A DNA stretch of 40,727 bases from Chloroflexota bacterium. Lineage in GTDB: Bacteria > Chloroflexota > Limnocylindria > Limnocylindrales > CSP1-4. Positions 1 to 9,210 of the stretch are shown here, piece by piece. The position numbers and the translations under genes are program-made. Location: the NCBI GenBank assembly GCA_021802585.1, contig JAJZRQ010000018.1:1-40727 (forward strand), read 5' to 3'. The notes beneath the pieces are model-generated. The model searched no databases. It saw only the letters and a program-made list of their open reading frames with translations, and was not told the DNA's origin. The first letter of the stretch is position 1; each line of letters starts with the position of its first letter.

Positions 1-2
1 GG

Positions 3-1067
3 GTCCCCGCCGCGTTCGAGGGGCGCGTCGTGGAGCTCACCGCCGCGCTCCGCGCGGCACTCGCCGGCGTCGACGTCGTCATCGCCCACAACGTCGCCTC
101 GCTGAACGCGAACCTCGCCCTGACGGCGGCCCTCCACGCGGTCGCCGCGGGGCGGGCAACGCCCCACCTCATCCTCTGGCATCACGACCTCGCCTGGTCG
201 CAGCCGTCACGCCGCCCGGCGCTCCACGTCGGGCGCCCCTGGGACCTCCTCCGGTCGGCGTGGCCCGGCGCAACGCAGGTCACGATCTCGGAGGCGCGGC
301 GCGCGGACCTCACCCGGATCCTCGGCCTGCCGCCCGGCACGATCCACGTCGTGCCGAACGGAGTCGACATGGCCGCGCTCCTCGGCCTCGACGAGCGGAC
401 GGCGGAGCTCGCCCGCGCAGCCGGCCTCTTCGCGGTGGACCCTCTCGTCCTCCTGCCGGCCCGGGTCACTCCGCGCAAGAACATCGAGCTCGCCCTGCGG
501 GTCGTCGCCGCCATGCGCGCCGGCGGACGCCCGCACGCCGGCCTCGTCGTCACCGGGCCGGCGGATCCCCATGACGGGGCGGCCGACGGGTACCTCGTCG
601 CGCTCCTCGAGCTGCGGCGGACGCTCGGCCTCGAAGGAGCGGCTCTGTTCGTCGCCGAGGACCTCGGGGAGCCGCCCGACGAGGCCCTCGTCCGGGACCT
701 CTACCGGCTCGCCGACCTGCTCCTCCTGCCGAGCCTCGACGAAGGCTTCGGCCTCCCGATCCTCGAGGCGGCTGCGCACCGGCTCCCGATCGTCTGCTCG
801 GACCTCCCGGCGCTCCGTGACCTCGCCGGCGACGCCGCGACGTACGTCGAGCCCGACGCCGACCCCGGGCACGTCGCCGCCGTCGCGCTCGCCCGGCTCG
901 ACGCCGACCCCGTCGGTGCCCTGGCGCGGAGAGTCCGCACCGAGTTCTCCTGGGAGGCGGTCTTCCGGCGCGGGATCGCGCCGCTCCTCGAGGCCGCGAC
1001 GGTGGCGGTCAGGACCCCTCGCCGCCCCGGCCCTGCTCGCGGAGGAACGGCTCGATCTCGCCGATGA
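3..1067 (+). CDS. Glycosyltransferase family 4 (GT-B), 5'-truncated by window edge
   Basis: Frame open from base 3; VHVVPNGVD, LLPARVTPRKNIELALR and DEGFGLPILEAAAHRLPIVCSDLPALRDLAGDAATYVEP motifs typical of GT4. Confidence 0.9.
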   Translation, partial: VPAAFEGRVVELTAALRAALAGVDVVIAHNVASLNANLALTAALHAVAAGRATPHLILWHHDLAWSQPSRRPALHVGRPWDLLRSAWPGATQVTISEARRADLTRILGLPPGTIHVVPNGVDMAALLGLDERTAELARAAGLFAVDPLVLLPARVTPRKNIELALRVVAAMRAGGRPHAGLVVTGPADPHDGAADGYLVALLELRRTLGLEGAALFVAEDLGEPPDEALVRDLYRLADLLLLPSLDEGFGLPILEAAAHRLPIVCSDLPALRDLAGDAATYVEPDADPGHVAAVALARLDADPVGALARRVRTEFSWEAVFRRGIAPLLEAATVAVRTPRRPGPARGGTARSRR

Positions 1068-1458
1068 GGTCATCGCCGCCCGGCCGCCGGGGCCTCGTCG
1101 GCGAGCGTCTCGAAGCGCTCGACGTGCGCCCGGGTCGCGGCGCGGGCGAGCTCGCGCCAGCGGTCGTCCGGCTCGGGGCCCGAGAGGACGAGGAGGTCGC
1201 GCTCCCCGAGCCGCGCCCGCCGGAGGGTCAGCTCGGGCCACGTGAGGCGGTCCGGTGGCCCGTCGAGGATCTCCAGCGTCGGCCGGCGGGCGCGATCGTC
1301 GTAGAGGCGGTCGCCGTCGAACGTGGCGATCGTCTCGGCGTCCTCGGCGAGGCGCGCGGCAGCCGTCGTCGCGGCCGCGCCCGCGTCGACCCAGCCGTCG
1401 AACGACGCCACGCGGAGCGGCGGAGGCGCGGACGCCTCCGCGATCCCGCCCGCCCGCG
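1009..1458 (-). pseudogene. PAC2-family protein, internally deleted and frameshifted
   Basis: VASFDGWVDAGAAATTAAARLAEDAETIATFDGDRLYDDRARRPTLEILDG...LTWPEL...LLVLSGPEPDDRWRELA is a PAC2 N-terminal half; it runs directly into a C-terminal-like segment (HVERFETLADEAP) and after a +1 shift into GGDDLIGEIEPFLREQ. Start not resolved. Confidence 0.6.
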
Positions 1459-1473
1459 CCCGCCGCAGGGAGG

Positions 1474-1677
1474 CTAGGCCGGCTTTGGGGTGGGGCCGGG
1501 GACGATGCGGGCGCTGCCGGCCGACGGGCGGATCGTGCTCTCGTGCCCGTCGTCCCACCGGACCCGGTAACGGATCCCGTACGAGGCCTCGATGACCTCG
1601 AGGATCACGCCCTCGCGATCCGCCTGCCCGACCTTCTCCGACTCGACGACGATCCGATCCCCGACCCGCGCGGTCAT
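1474..1677 (-). CDS. DUF1918 domain-containing protein
   Basis: 67 aa: GDRIVVESEKVGQADREGVILEVIEASYGIRYRVRWDDGHESTIRPSAGSARIV; GGAGGT SD upstream of ATG. Confidence 0.85.
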   Translation of the reverse strand: MTARVGDRIVVESEKVGQADREGVILEVIEASYGIRYRVRWDDGHESTIRPSAGSARIVPGPTPKPA

Positions 1678-2002
1678 CCCACACCTCCAGGCAGCCCGAG
1701 CCGCTCCGCACGAACGATCGCCTGTGCGCGTCGCCGGCGGTAGGGGCCGAGGTCACAATTCGCGTGGTCAGGGGACCGCCGTGGAGGCGGTACCCGCGCC
1801 CGCCGGCGGGTCAGCGGTCCTGGCGGCCTGCGCGGGTCGCGGCCGTCACCGGACGCCGTGCCGGTCGCCCGCGCGCCGTCGCCGCGACGATCGGCGCTCG
1901 TTTCCGGGCGCTTCGGCCCTCCGTCGCCCGGCGCGGCGCCGGTACCGTCCGCGGAGAGGGGTCCGCCCGGTCCCCGCGGATCCGGCTCGGAAGGTGCGTT
2001 CC

Positions 2003-2494
2003 ATGAGAGTCCTCGTCAGTGTCGCGTCCCGACACGGCGCCAGCTTCGAGATCGCCGAGGAGATCAGCGCGACGCTCGCGGCGGCGGGCTTCCAGACCGC
2101 GGTCCTCCCGCCCGACGCCGTCACGACGCTCGACGACTACGACGCCGTGATCCTCGGCAGCAGCGTCTACGTCGGCCACTGGATGGACGCCGCGGTGCAC
2201 CTCGTCGAGCGGTTCTCGAAGGAGATCAGGGAGCGTCCCGTCTGGCTCTTCTCGAGCGGGCCGATCGGCCACGAGCCCCGTGCCGACGACGAGCCGGTGG
2301 ACGTCGCCGACGTCGTCGCCGCGACCGGGGCGCGCGAGCACAAGGTGTTCGCGGGGCAGGTCGACCGGAGCCGCCTCGGCCTCGGCGAGAAGGTCATCCT
2401 CACGGCTGTCCGGGCGCCGGAGGGGGACTTCCGCCCGTGGGACGAGATCCACGCCTGGGCGAACGAGATCGCGGCTGCGCTCCGCCAGGGCTGA
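2003..2494 (+). CDS. Flavodoxin-domain protein (HemG-like)
   Basis: MRVLVSVASRHGASFEIAEEISATLAAAGF...YDAVILGSSVYVGHWMDAAVHLVERF...VWLFSSGPIG. Confidence 0.85.
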   Translation: MRVLVSVASRHGASFEIAEEISATLAAAGFQTAVLPPDAVTTLDDYDAVILGSSVYVGHWMDAAVHLVERFSKEIRERPVWLFSSGPIGHEPRADDEPVDVADVVAATGAREHKVFAGQVDRSRLGLGEKVILTAVRAPEGDFRPWDEIHAWANEIAAALRQG

Positions 2495-2558
2495 CCGGGC
2501 GCCGGCCGCGTCGTGCGGGGCGGCCGGGAGCGGAGGGCCGCGGCGCCGGGGACGGGGA

Positions 2559-3860
2559 TCAGGCGAACCGCAGCTCGTTGCGGAACGCGCCGGCGTCCTC
2601 GAGGCGCCGCCGGAGGGCGCCGAGGAACCGCGCCCCGAGCTCGCCATCGACGAGGCGATGGTCCGCCGCCAGGGTGAGCTTCATGATCGTCCGCACGGCG
2701 AGCCCGTCGCCGATCGCAACGGCCGTGGGAAGCGCGCTCGCGACGGCGAGGATCGCGGCCTCGCCAGGGTTGATGATCGCGCTGAACTCCTCGACGCCGA
2801 GCATCCCGAGGTTCGACACGGTGAACGTGCTGCCCGTCATGTCGTCGACCGGGAGCGCTCCCGCGCGGGCCCTCGCCGCGAGCGCCGCCGCCTGATCGTG
2901 GATCTCGCCGACCGTCAGGCGATCGGCGTCCCGGAGGACCGGCACGACGAGGCCGCCAGGGAGCGCGACCGCCACGCCGAGGTGGACCCGGCGGCGCGGC
3001 CACACCATGGCGCCGTCCGTGCGCGCGTTGACGTCGGGGAACTCGGCGAGCGTCCGGGCCGCGGCGGCGAGGACGAAGTCCGTCACCGAGAGGCTCGTCC
3101 CGGCCGCCTTCAGCTCCTGCCGGAGGGCGAGGAGGGCGGTGACGTCCACCGCGACGGTCACGGTGAAGTGCGGGGTCGACGTCCACGACGCGGTGAGGCG
3201 GTCGGCGATGACCCGGCGCATGCGGCTGAGCGGGCGGGGCGGCTCGACGCCGTCGACGGCCGACGGGGCGAGGGGGATCACGGCGGGCCGCCTCGCGGCC
3301 CCCGCCGCCGCGACCGCAGCCTGCACGTCGCGCTCGGTGATCCGGCCCCCGGGGCCGGTGCCCGCGATCGAGCGCGGGTCGACGCCGGCCTCCGCGGCGG
3401 CCCGGCTCGCACGCGGGCTGATCCGCAGGCGGCCCTCGACCGCGGGTCGCGCGCTCGACGCGGCCGGCACGGCGGACGCGGCGCGGGCGGGGGATGCGAG
3501 CTCCGCGGCGGACGCGGCGTCGGCGCGCCCTCCGGGGGACGCCGCGGGGGCGGGAGCCGGGGCCACGGCGGCGGACGCGCTCGCCGGCGCCGCGCCAGCC
3601 GCCGTCGCGGGGATCTCCTCGCCCGGGGCGCCGATCCAGGCACAGATCGCGTTCACCGGGACCGTGGCGCCCTCGGGGGCCACGATCCGCAGCAGCACGC
3701 CGTCGTCGAACGCCTCGACCTCCATCGTCGACTTGTCGGTCTCGATCTCGAAGAGGACGTCGCCCCGCTGCACCGGGTCGCCCTCCTTCGCGTGCCAGGC
3801 GACGACCGTGCATTCCTCGGTCATCTGCCCGGGCTTCGGCATGAGGATCGCGTGGGCCAT
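2559..3860 (-). CDS. 2-oxoacid dehydrogenase E2 (dihydrolipoamide acyltransferase)
   Basis: N-terminal lipoyl domain (ETDKSTMEVEAFDDG), PSBD (RISPRASRAAAEAGVDPRSIAGTGPGGRITERDV), catalytic DHRLVDG at C-terminus. Confidence 0.93.
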   Translation of the reverse strand: MAHAILMPKPGQMTEECTVVAWHAKEGDPVQRGDVLFEIETDKSTMEVEAFDDGVLLRIVAPEGATVPVNAICAWIGAPGEEIPATAAGAAPASASAAVAPAPAPAASPGGRADAASAAELASPARAASAVPAASSARPAVEGRLRISPRASRAAAEAGVDPRSIAGTGPGGRITERDVQAAVAAAGAARRPAVIPLAPSAVDGVEPPRPLSRMRRVIADRLTASWTSTPHFTVTVAVDVTALLALRQELKAAGTSLSVTDFVLAAAARTLAEFPDVNARTDGAMVWPRRRVHLGVAVALPGGLVVPVLRDADRLTVGEIHDQAAALAARARAGALPVDDMTGSTFTVSNLGMLGVEEFSAIINPGEAAILAVASALPTAVAIGDGLAVRTIMKLTLAADHRLVDGELGARFLGALRRRLEDAGAFRNELRFA

Positions 3861-3913
3861 GGTGCGGGGTCCTTCTCGCTCTCGTCAGGGGCGTGCGGTC
3901 ATCCGACGGCCCG

Positions 3914-6211
3914 TCACAGGAGCCCCTTCGCCGCCGCGCGGATGTCGTCGGCGCTCGGCAGGAACGCCCGCTCGAGGCTCTCGGCCTGCGGCGAGATCCC
4001 GCTGAGGGCGCCGATCCGGGCGATCGGGGCGTCGAGGTCGTCGAAGGCGTCGTGCTGGATCCGGGCGACGACCTCGTTCACGAAGCTGCCCGCGAGGACG
4101 GCCTGGCTGGCGACGACGCAGCGGCCGGTCCTGCGCACGGAGGCGAGGACCGTCTCGAGGTCGAGGGGGACGAGGCTCCGGAGGTCGACGACCTCGGCCG
4201 CGACGCCGTCCTCGGCCGCAAGGCGGTCGGCGGCGGCCAGCGCATCCGGCACCGCCGGGCCCCAGCAGACGATCGTGACGTCGGACCCCTTGCGGACGAC
4301 GTTCGCCACCCCGATCGGCACGAGGTGCTCGCCGGCGGGCACGATCCCGGTCGCCGGGTAGAGGCCCTGGCTCTCGACGAAGAGGACCGGGTTGTTCGTC
4401 CGGATCGCCGACTTCAGGAGCCCCTTGGCGTCCGCCGCGTTCGACGGGTAGACGACCCAGATGCCCGGGAGGTGCGTGAAGAGGCTCTCCAGCGACTGGC
4501 TGTGCTGGCCGCCGTAGCCCTTCCCGGCGCCCACCGACGCCCGGATCACGAGTGGCACCTCCACCTGGCCGCCGCTCATGTAGTGCCACTTCGCGGCCTG
4601 GTTCGCGATCTGGTCCGACGCCATGAGGGCGAAGTCCATGTACATGAGCTCGACGACGGGCCGGAGCCCGACGATCGCGGCGCCGACGGCGGTGCCGCAG
4701 ATCGCGGCCTCGCTGATCGGCGTGTTGAAGACGCGGTCCCGGCCGAACGACTCGAGGAGCCCCTTCGTGAGCTTGAACGCCCCGCCGTAGTCGGCCACGT
4801 CCTCGCCGTAGAAGATGACGCGCCGGTCGCGGAGCATCTCCTCCGCGAGCGCCTCGCGGAGCGCGTCGCGGTACGTGATCGCGCCGTCCGGACCCCGCTT
4901 CGAGACGGGGAGGGGAGCGAGCGGGACGACCGTCCCGTGCCGGCCCGGGACCACGTCCGCGGCCGTGTCCGTGTAGAGGAACTTCAGCGCGTCGGCCGGA
5001 TCGGGGTCGGTCGCCGCCGCCGCCCGGACCGCGGCCCGCGCCGTGCGTTCGCGGGCCTTCGCCTCGATCGCCGCGAGGCCGGCCTCGTCCGCGACGCCCG
5101 CCTCGACGATCTGTCGCTTCAGGCGCTCGATCGCGTCGATCGCCCGCCAGGCCGCCTCCTCCTCCTTCGTCCGGTACTCGTTCCGCGGGTCCGACAGGGA
5201 GTGGCCGTAGTACCGGTACGTGCTCGCCTCGACGAGGAACGGGCCCCGGCCCGCGCGGCAGAGCGCCGTCGCCCGCCGGACGGCGTCGCGGACGGCGAGG
5301 ACGTCCATGCCGTCGATCGTTTCGGCGTGCATGTCGTCGTCGGCGAAGCCGGCGCCGCGGCGGGCGAGGTGGCGGACGCCCATCACCTCCTCGTCGGTGC
5401 GGTGGGTCATCCCGTAGTGGTTGTTCTGGATGAAGTAGATGATCGGGAGCCCGTACGGGTGGTCGCCGGCGAGGTGGTTCGTCCACTGCGCCTGGGCGGC
5501 CCAGTTGAGGGACTCCAGGACGACGCCGTTGGCGTACGCGCCGTCGCCGGCGAAGCAGCAGACGACCCGGTCCGTCCGCTCGTACCGCTGGGCCATCGCG
5601 GCGCCGGTCGCGATCGGCACGCTGCCGCCGACGATCGCGTTCGCGCCGAGGTTTCCCGTCGAGAAGTCCCCGATGTGCATCCCGCCGCCCCGGCCCGCGC
5701 CGTAGCCTTCCTCCTTCCCGAAGAGCTCCGCGACGACCCGGTACACGTGCTCCTCGAGGGCGGCCTCGAGGAGCTCCTCGGGGGTCCCGTCGGCTGCCCC
5801 GCGCACGCGCGCGAGCAGCTCGTCCCGGGACATCCGGCGGATCGCGGCGAACCCCTTGGCGATCGCGTCCCCGTGCCCGCGGTGGCTGCTCGTGATGTTG
5901 TCGTCGATCCGCAGGACGCTGCAGGCCCCGACCGGGGACGCCTCCTGCCCGATCGAGACGTGCGTCGGGCCGCGGTAGTCGTACCCGGGAAGCGGGTCGT
6001 AGCCGCCCGAGCGGAGCCGCACGATCATCTCCTCGACCTCGCGGATCGCGAGCATCCCGTCGAGGAGGTCGAGGGCCTCCGCCGCGGTGATCGTGCCGGC
6101 CGCCAGCTCGGTGGCGAGCGTTCCCGCGTAGGCGAAGCCGCGGATTGTCCCGGCGGATTCCTCGAAGGGCTCGGTGGCGGGCCGATGGTCGCTCCGGTAG
6201 GCGGTCGCCAT
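3914..6211 (-). CDS. 2-oxoacid dehydrogenase E1, alpha and beta subunits fused (765 aa)
   Basis: E1-alpha part (HVSIGQEASPVGA, SSHRGHGDAIAKG, CCFAGDGAYANGVVLESLNWAA, TYRYYGHSLSDP) continuous in frame with E1-beta part (ALAEEMLRDRRVIFYGEDVADYGGAFKLTKGL, NTPISEAAICGTAVGAA, HSQSLESLFTHLPG). Confidence 0.92.
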   Translation of the reverse strand: MATAYRSDHRPATEPFEESAGTIRGFAYAGTLATELAAGTITAAEALDLLDGMLAIREVEEMIVRLRSGGYDPLPGYDYRGPTHVSIGQEASPVGACSVLRIDDNITSSHRGHGDAIAKGFAAIRRMSRDELLARVRGAADGTPEELLEAALEEHVYRVVAELFGKEEGYGAGRGGGMHIGDFSTGNLGANAIVGGSVPIATGAAMAQRYERTDRVVCCFAGDGAYANGVVLESLNWAAQAQWTNHLAGDHPYGLPIIYFIQNNHYGMTHRTDEEVMGVRHLARRGAGFADDDMHAETIDGMDVLAVRDAVRRATALCRAGRGPFLVEASTYRYYGHSLSDPRNEYRTKEEEAAWRAIDAIERLKRQIVEAGVADEAGLAAIEAKARERTARAAVRAAAATDPDPADALKFLYTDTAADVVPGRHGTVVPLAPLPVSKRGPDGAITYRDALREALAEEMLRDRRVIFYGEDVADYGGAFKLTKGLLESFGRDRVFNTPISEAAICGTAVGAAIVGLRPVVELMYMDFALMASDQIANQAAKWHYMSGGQVEVPLVIRASVGAGKGYGGQHSQSLESLFTHLPGIWVVYPSNAADAKGLLKSAIRTNNPVLFVESQGLYPATGIVPAGEHLVPIGVANVVRKGSDVTIVCWGPAVPDALAAADRLAAEDGVAAEVVDLRSLVPLDLETVLASVRRTGRCVVASQAVLAGSFVNEVVARIQHDAFDDLDAPIARIGALSGISPQAESLERAFLPSADDIRAAAKGLL

Positions 6212-6270
6212 GGTCGTCGTTCCCTCCGCGTGCGTGCGGCCGGCCGGCGCGGGCGAGCCGGGTCCGCCGG

Positions 6271-7077
6271 TCATGCCGTGATCACCCGGATGCCCCGGCG
6301 CTCGAGGCTCCGCTCGGTGCGCTCGTCGATCGCCGCGTCGGTGACGAGGATGTGGACGGCCTCGAGCCGGCCCGCGGTCACGAACGAGCGGGTGCCGATC
6401 TTCGTGTGGTCGGCAAGGAGGATGACCTCGCGGGCCCGTTCCATGACGAGCTGCTTCGTATACGCCTCCGCCGGGTCGGTCGTCGTCATCCCATCCTCGA
6501 GGGCGAGGGCGAACGTGCCCATGACCGCGCGGTCGACGTGGAGGCTCTCGAGGAGCGGCCGCGTCAGCGGACCGACGATGGCCCGGCTCGTCGCCCGCAC
6601 CTCGCCGCCGACGACGATGAGCCGCGGGCCGCGGCCGACGAGCTCGGTCGCGACGGGCAGGCTGTTCGTCACGACGGTCAGCCGCGTCCAGCCGTGGAGG
6701 AGGCGCGCCAGGCCGAGGACGGTGCTGCCGCTGTCGAGGTAGACCGTGTCGTCGGGGGCGAGGAGCTCCACCGCGCGGGTCGCGATCCGCGCCTTCTCCT
6801 CGGCAGCCGCGCTCGCCTTGACGTCGAAGTGCGGCTCGTCGAGCCGCTGGTCGACGGCCACGGCCCCGCCGTGGACGCGCCGCAGGCGCCCGGCCGCGGC
6901 GAGGGCGTTGAGGTCCCGGCGGACGGTCGCCTGGGAGACGCCGAGCGCCGCGCTGAGATCCTCGAGGCGGACGGCCCGCCGCGCGTCGACGAGGGCGCCG
7001 AGGCGCTGGCGGCGCGCCGCCGCGAGGTCGAGCCCGCCCGACGGATCCGCATGATCGTGCACGATCTTCCACGACAT
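6271..7077 (-). CDS. DeoR/GlpR-family transcriptional regulator
   Basis: N-terminal HTH VRLEDLSAALGVSQATVRRDLNALAAAGRLRRVHGGAV; C-terminal sugar-phosphate sensor domain (VYLDSGSTVLGLARLL, DHTKIGTRSFVTAG). Confidence 0.92.
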   Translation of the reverse strand: MSWKIVHDHADPSGGLDLAAARRQRLGALVDARRAVRLEDLSAALGVSQATVRRDLNALAAAGRLRRVHGGAVAVDQRLDEPHFDVKASAAAEEKARIATRAVELLAPDDTVYLDSGSTVLGLARLLHGWTRLTVVTNSLPVATELVGRGPRLIVVGGEVRATSRAIVGPLTRPLLESLHVDRAVMGTFALALEDGMTTTDPAEAYTKQLVMERAREVILLADHTKIGTRSFVTAGRLEAVHILVTDAAIDERTERSLERRGIRVITA

Positions 7078-7083
7078 GAGACA

Positions 7084-7089
7084 AGTCTA
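7084..7089 (-). promoter_or_regulatory. -10 element of leaderless deoR promoter (TAGACT-N6-ATG)
   Basis: TAGACT on the minus strand ends 6 nt before the ATG at 7077. Confidence 0.45.
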
Positions 7090-7090
7090 C

Positions 7091-7110
7091 CATGATCGCG
7101 CGTAATCATG
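7091..7110. promoter_or_regulatory. Imperfect palindrome upstream of deoR, candidate DeoR autoregulatory operator
   Basis: CATGATCGCGCGTAATCATG (arms CATGAT/ATCATG) in the -35/-10 spacer position of the deoR promoter. Confidence 0.45.
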
Positions 7111-7192
7111 CACCTCCGGGTACGGCGTGCCGAACGTTGCGGACGCGTCGCGGCGGCGCCGTGGCAGAGGTTGCGGGATCGCAACTTCGCTG

Positions 7193-7221
7193 TTGACACC
7201 GCGATTCGCCATCCGTACTCT
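7193..7221 (+). promoter_or_regulatory. Sigma70-type promoter of livHMGF operon
   Basis: TTGACA-N17-TACTCT. Confidence 0.7.
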
Positions 7222-7226
7222 TCGTT

Positions 7227-7240
7227 AATCGATTATCGAG
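7227..7240. promoter_or_regulatory. Regulon operator site 1 (ATCGATTATCGA)
   Basis: AATCGATTATCGAG immediately downstream of the livH -10; same motif recurs at four other promoter regions in this window. Confidence 0.75.
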
Positions 7241-7382
7241 GAACGAGGAGGCCCGCGGGTACGGCTCGTTCGCGAGGGAGGCGGATGACCAACCGGACAC
7301 GGCTGGACGGCGTCGAATCCCGGCGGTGCGGCATCGCGACGCGCCGCGATCGCCTCCCGCGCCGAGCAGTGGGCAACGGCTG

Positions 7383-8255
7383 ATGGAGTTCGTCACCCAG
7401 TCCCTCGTCATCGGCCTGACCGAGAACGCGCCCCTCATCCTCGCGGCGATCGGTTTCGCCCTGCTGTACCGCCTCACCGGCCTCATCAACGTGGCCTACT
7501 CGGAGACGATCACGCTCGGGGCGTACTTCGGGATGTGGATCAACACGACGTACGGCCTCGACTTCTACGCCGTCCTCATCCCCACCGGGCTGCTGGCGGG
7601 CGTCCTCAGCGTCGCGACGTACCTCGCGCTCTTCCGGCCGGCGAAGCAGCGCCACGTGGGCGGGCTGGAGATGATCATCATCTCCTTCGGGCTGTCGATC
7701 TTCCTGCGGCACGGCCTGCAGTTCGTCTTCGGCTACCCCGAACGGTTCTACGACGTCCCACCGCCGGACACGATCATGGTCCTCGGCGTCGGGGTGACGT
7801 CGTTTCGCCTGCTCGCGCTCGTGGCCGTCGCGGCCCTCTCCCTCCTGCTCTACCTGTTCATCCAGCGATCCGGCTACGGCCTCAGGATCCGGGCCCTGGC
7901 CAGTGACGAGGCCCTCGCGCAGGTGAGCGGGATCCGGCCGCTCGTCGTCACCGTGATGATCTGGTTCATCGCCGGGGTCGCCGGCGGGCTCGCCGGCGCG
8001 TTCTACGGCGTCGGGGCGTCCGTCTCGCCGCTCCTCGGCTGGCGGCAGTTCCTGCTCATCCTCATGGTCGCCCTCGTGGGAGGCAGCTGGGGGCTCGGCG
8101 GCGTCATCCTCGTCGGGGTGGGCACGAGCGTGGCGCTGGCCGCGATGGCGCTCCAGCTCGAGCAGGTCCTCTACGCGCAGCTCGTGCTCATCGTCGCCTT
8201 CGTCATCGTCCTGAAGATCCGCGGCTCCCGACGCGCCGAGACGGCGAAGGTGTAG
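7383..8255 (+). CDS. livH: Branched-chain amino acid-type ABC transporter permease (LivH family)
   Basis: Hydrophobic LivH-like protein (GFALLYRLTGLINVAYSETITLGAYFG..., RALASDEALAQVSGI); order livH-M-G-F. Confidence 0.9.
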   Translation: MEFVTQSLVIGLTENAPLILAAIGFALLYRLTGLINVAYSETITLGAYFGMWINTTYGLDFYAVLIPTGLLAGVLSVATYLALFRPAKQRHVGGLEMIIISFGLSIFLRHGLQFVFGYPERFYDVPPPDTIMVLGVGVTSFRLLALVAVAALSLLLYLFIQRSGYGLRIRALASDEALAQVSGIRPLVVTVMIWFIAGVAGGLAGAFYGVGASVSPLLGWRQFLLILMVALVGGSWGLGGVILVGVGTSVALAAMALQLEQVLYAQLVLIVAFVIVLKIRGSRRAETAKV

Positions 8256-8259
8256 TGGC

Positions 8260-9210
8260 ATGACGCTCGACTGGCTCGACGCCTTCCTCATCACGGGGCT
8301 GTTCGAGGTCGTGATGGTCATCGGCCTCGCCCTCCTGCTCCACCTCCAGCTGGGGCTCGCCCGGATCGCCAACTTCGGCGTCGTCGGGTTCTGGGGCATC
8401 GGGATGTACGTCTTCGGCGTGCTCTACGTCCAGGTCGACTGGCCGTTCGGCGAGCCCTGGCAGTTCCTCGCGTGCGCCGCCGCCGCGACGGTCGTCGCGG
8501 GGCTGGCCGGGCTCCTCGTCGGGTGGCTCGTCGCGGACCTCGACACCGACGGCGTGCTCGTCGGCACGCTCGGGTTCGCCACCGCCGTCCAGATCCTGGC
8601 GACCACCCAGGACGACCTCACGGGTGGCGCGCGGGGCATGGGCGGGCTCGGCTTCCCGTACGACATCGGGCGGGTCAAGGACAACGAGTTCCTCTGGCTC
8701 GTCCTCGTGACCGCCGTCGTCGGCGCGATCCTCCTCTATGTCTGGCGGGTCCACCGCTCGCCGTACGGGCGGCTCCTCATCGCCGTGGGCAGCAACGAGC
8801 CGCTGGCCCGGAGCCTCGGGAAGCCGACGTTCCGGACGAAGCTCTGGCTGTTCGCCGTCGCGTCGGCGGCGATGGGGTTCCTCGGTGCGATGTACGGGGT
8901 CATGGTGCGCTTCCTCGACGTCGGCAACCTCGGGGTGGGGGTCACGCTCGCTGCGATGGTGGGGCTCGTGCTGGGCGGCACGGCGCGCGTCTGGGGAGCG
9001 GTCGTCGGCGTCGTCCTGACCGTGGGCCTCTTCGACATCGTCATCCAGTCCTACCTCCCGCTGCCGCGGGAGTGGTACACGCAGGCGATCCCCGTGCTGC
9101 GCGAGGCTGCCTTCGGCCTGACGCTCATGGTCGTCCTCCTGTTCCGGCCGCTCGGCCTGCTCGGCGACATGCGGCGGGACCGGCTCATGGGGAAGATCCA
9201 TGGTCGCTGA
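8260..9210 (+). CDS. livM: Branched-chain amino acid-type ABC transporter permease (LivM family)
   Basis: LARIANFGVVGFWGIGMYV..., GRLLIAVGSNEPLARSLGKPTFRTKLWLFAVASA. Confidence 0.9.
   Translation: MTLDWLDAFLITGLFEVVMVIGLALLLHLQLGLARIANFGVVGFWGIGMYVFGVLYVQVDWPFGEPWQFLACAAAATVVAGLAGLLVGWLVADLDTDGVLVGTLGFATAVQILATTQDDLTGGARGMGGLGFPYDIGRVKDNEFLWLVLVTAVVGAILLYVWRVHRSPYGRLLIAVGSNEPLARSLGKPTFRTKLWLFAVASAAMGFLGAMYGVMVRFLDVGNLGVGVTLAAMVGLVLGGTARVWGAVVGVVLTVGLFDIVIQSYLPLPREWYTQAIPVLREAAFGLTLMVVLLFRPLGLLGDMRRDRLMGKIHGR

Noticed and set aside
2280-6742. Long plus-strand ORFs (693 and 949 aa) over the E1/E2/DeoR genes
   Set aside because: Antisense artefacts of GC-rich coding DNA; no recognisable domains
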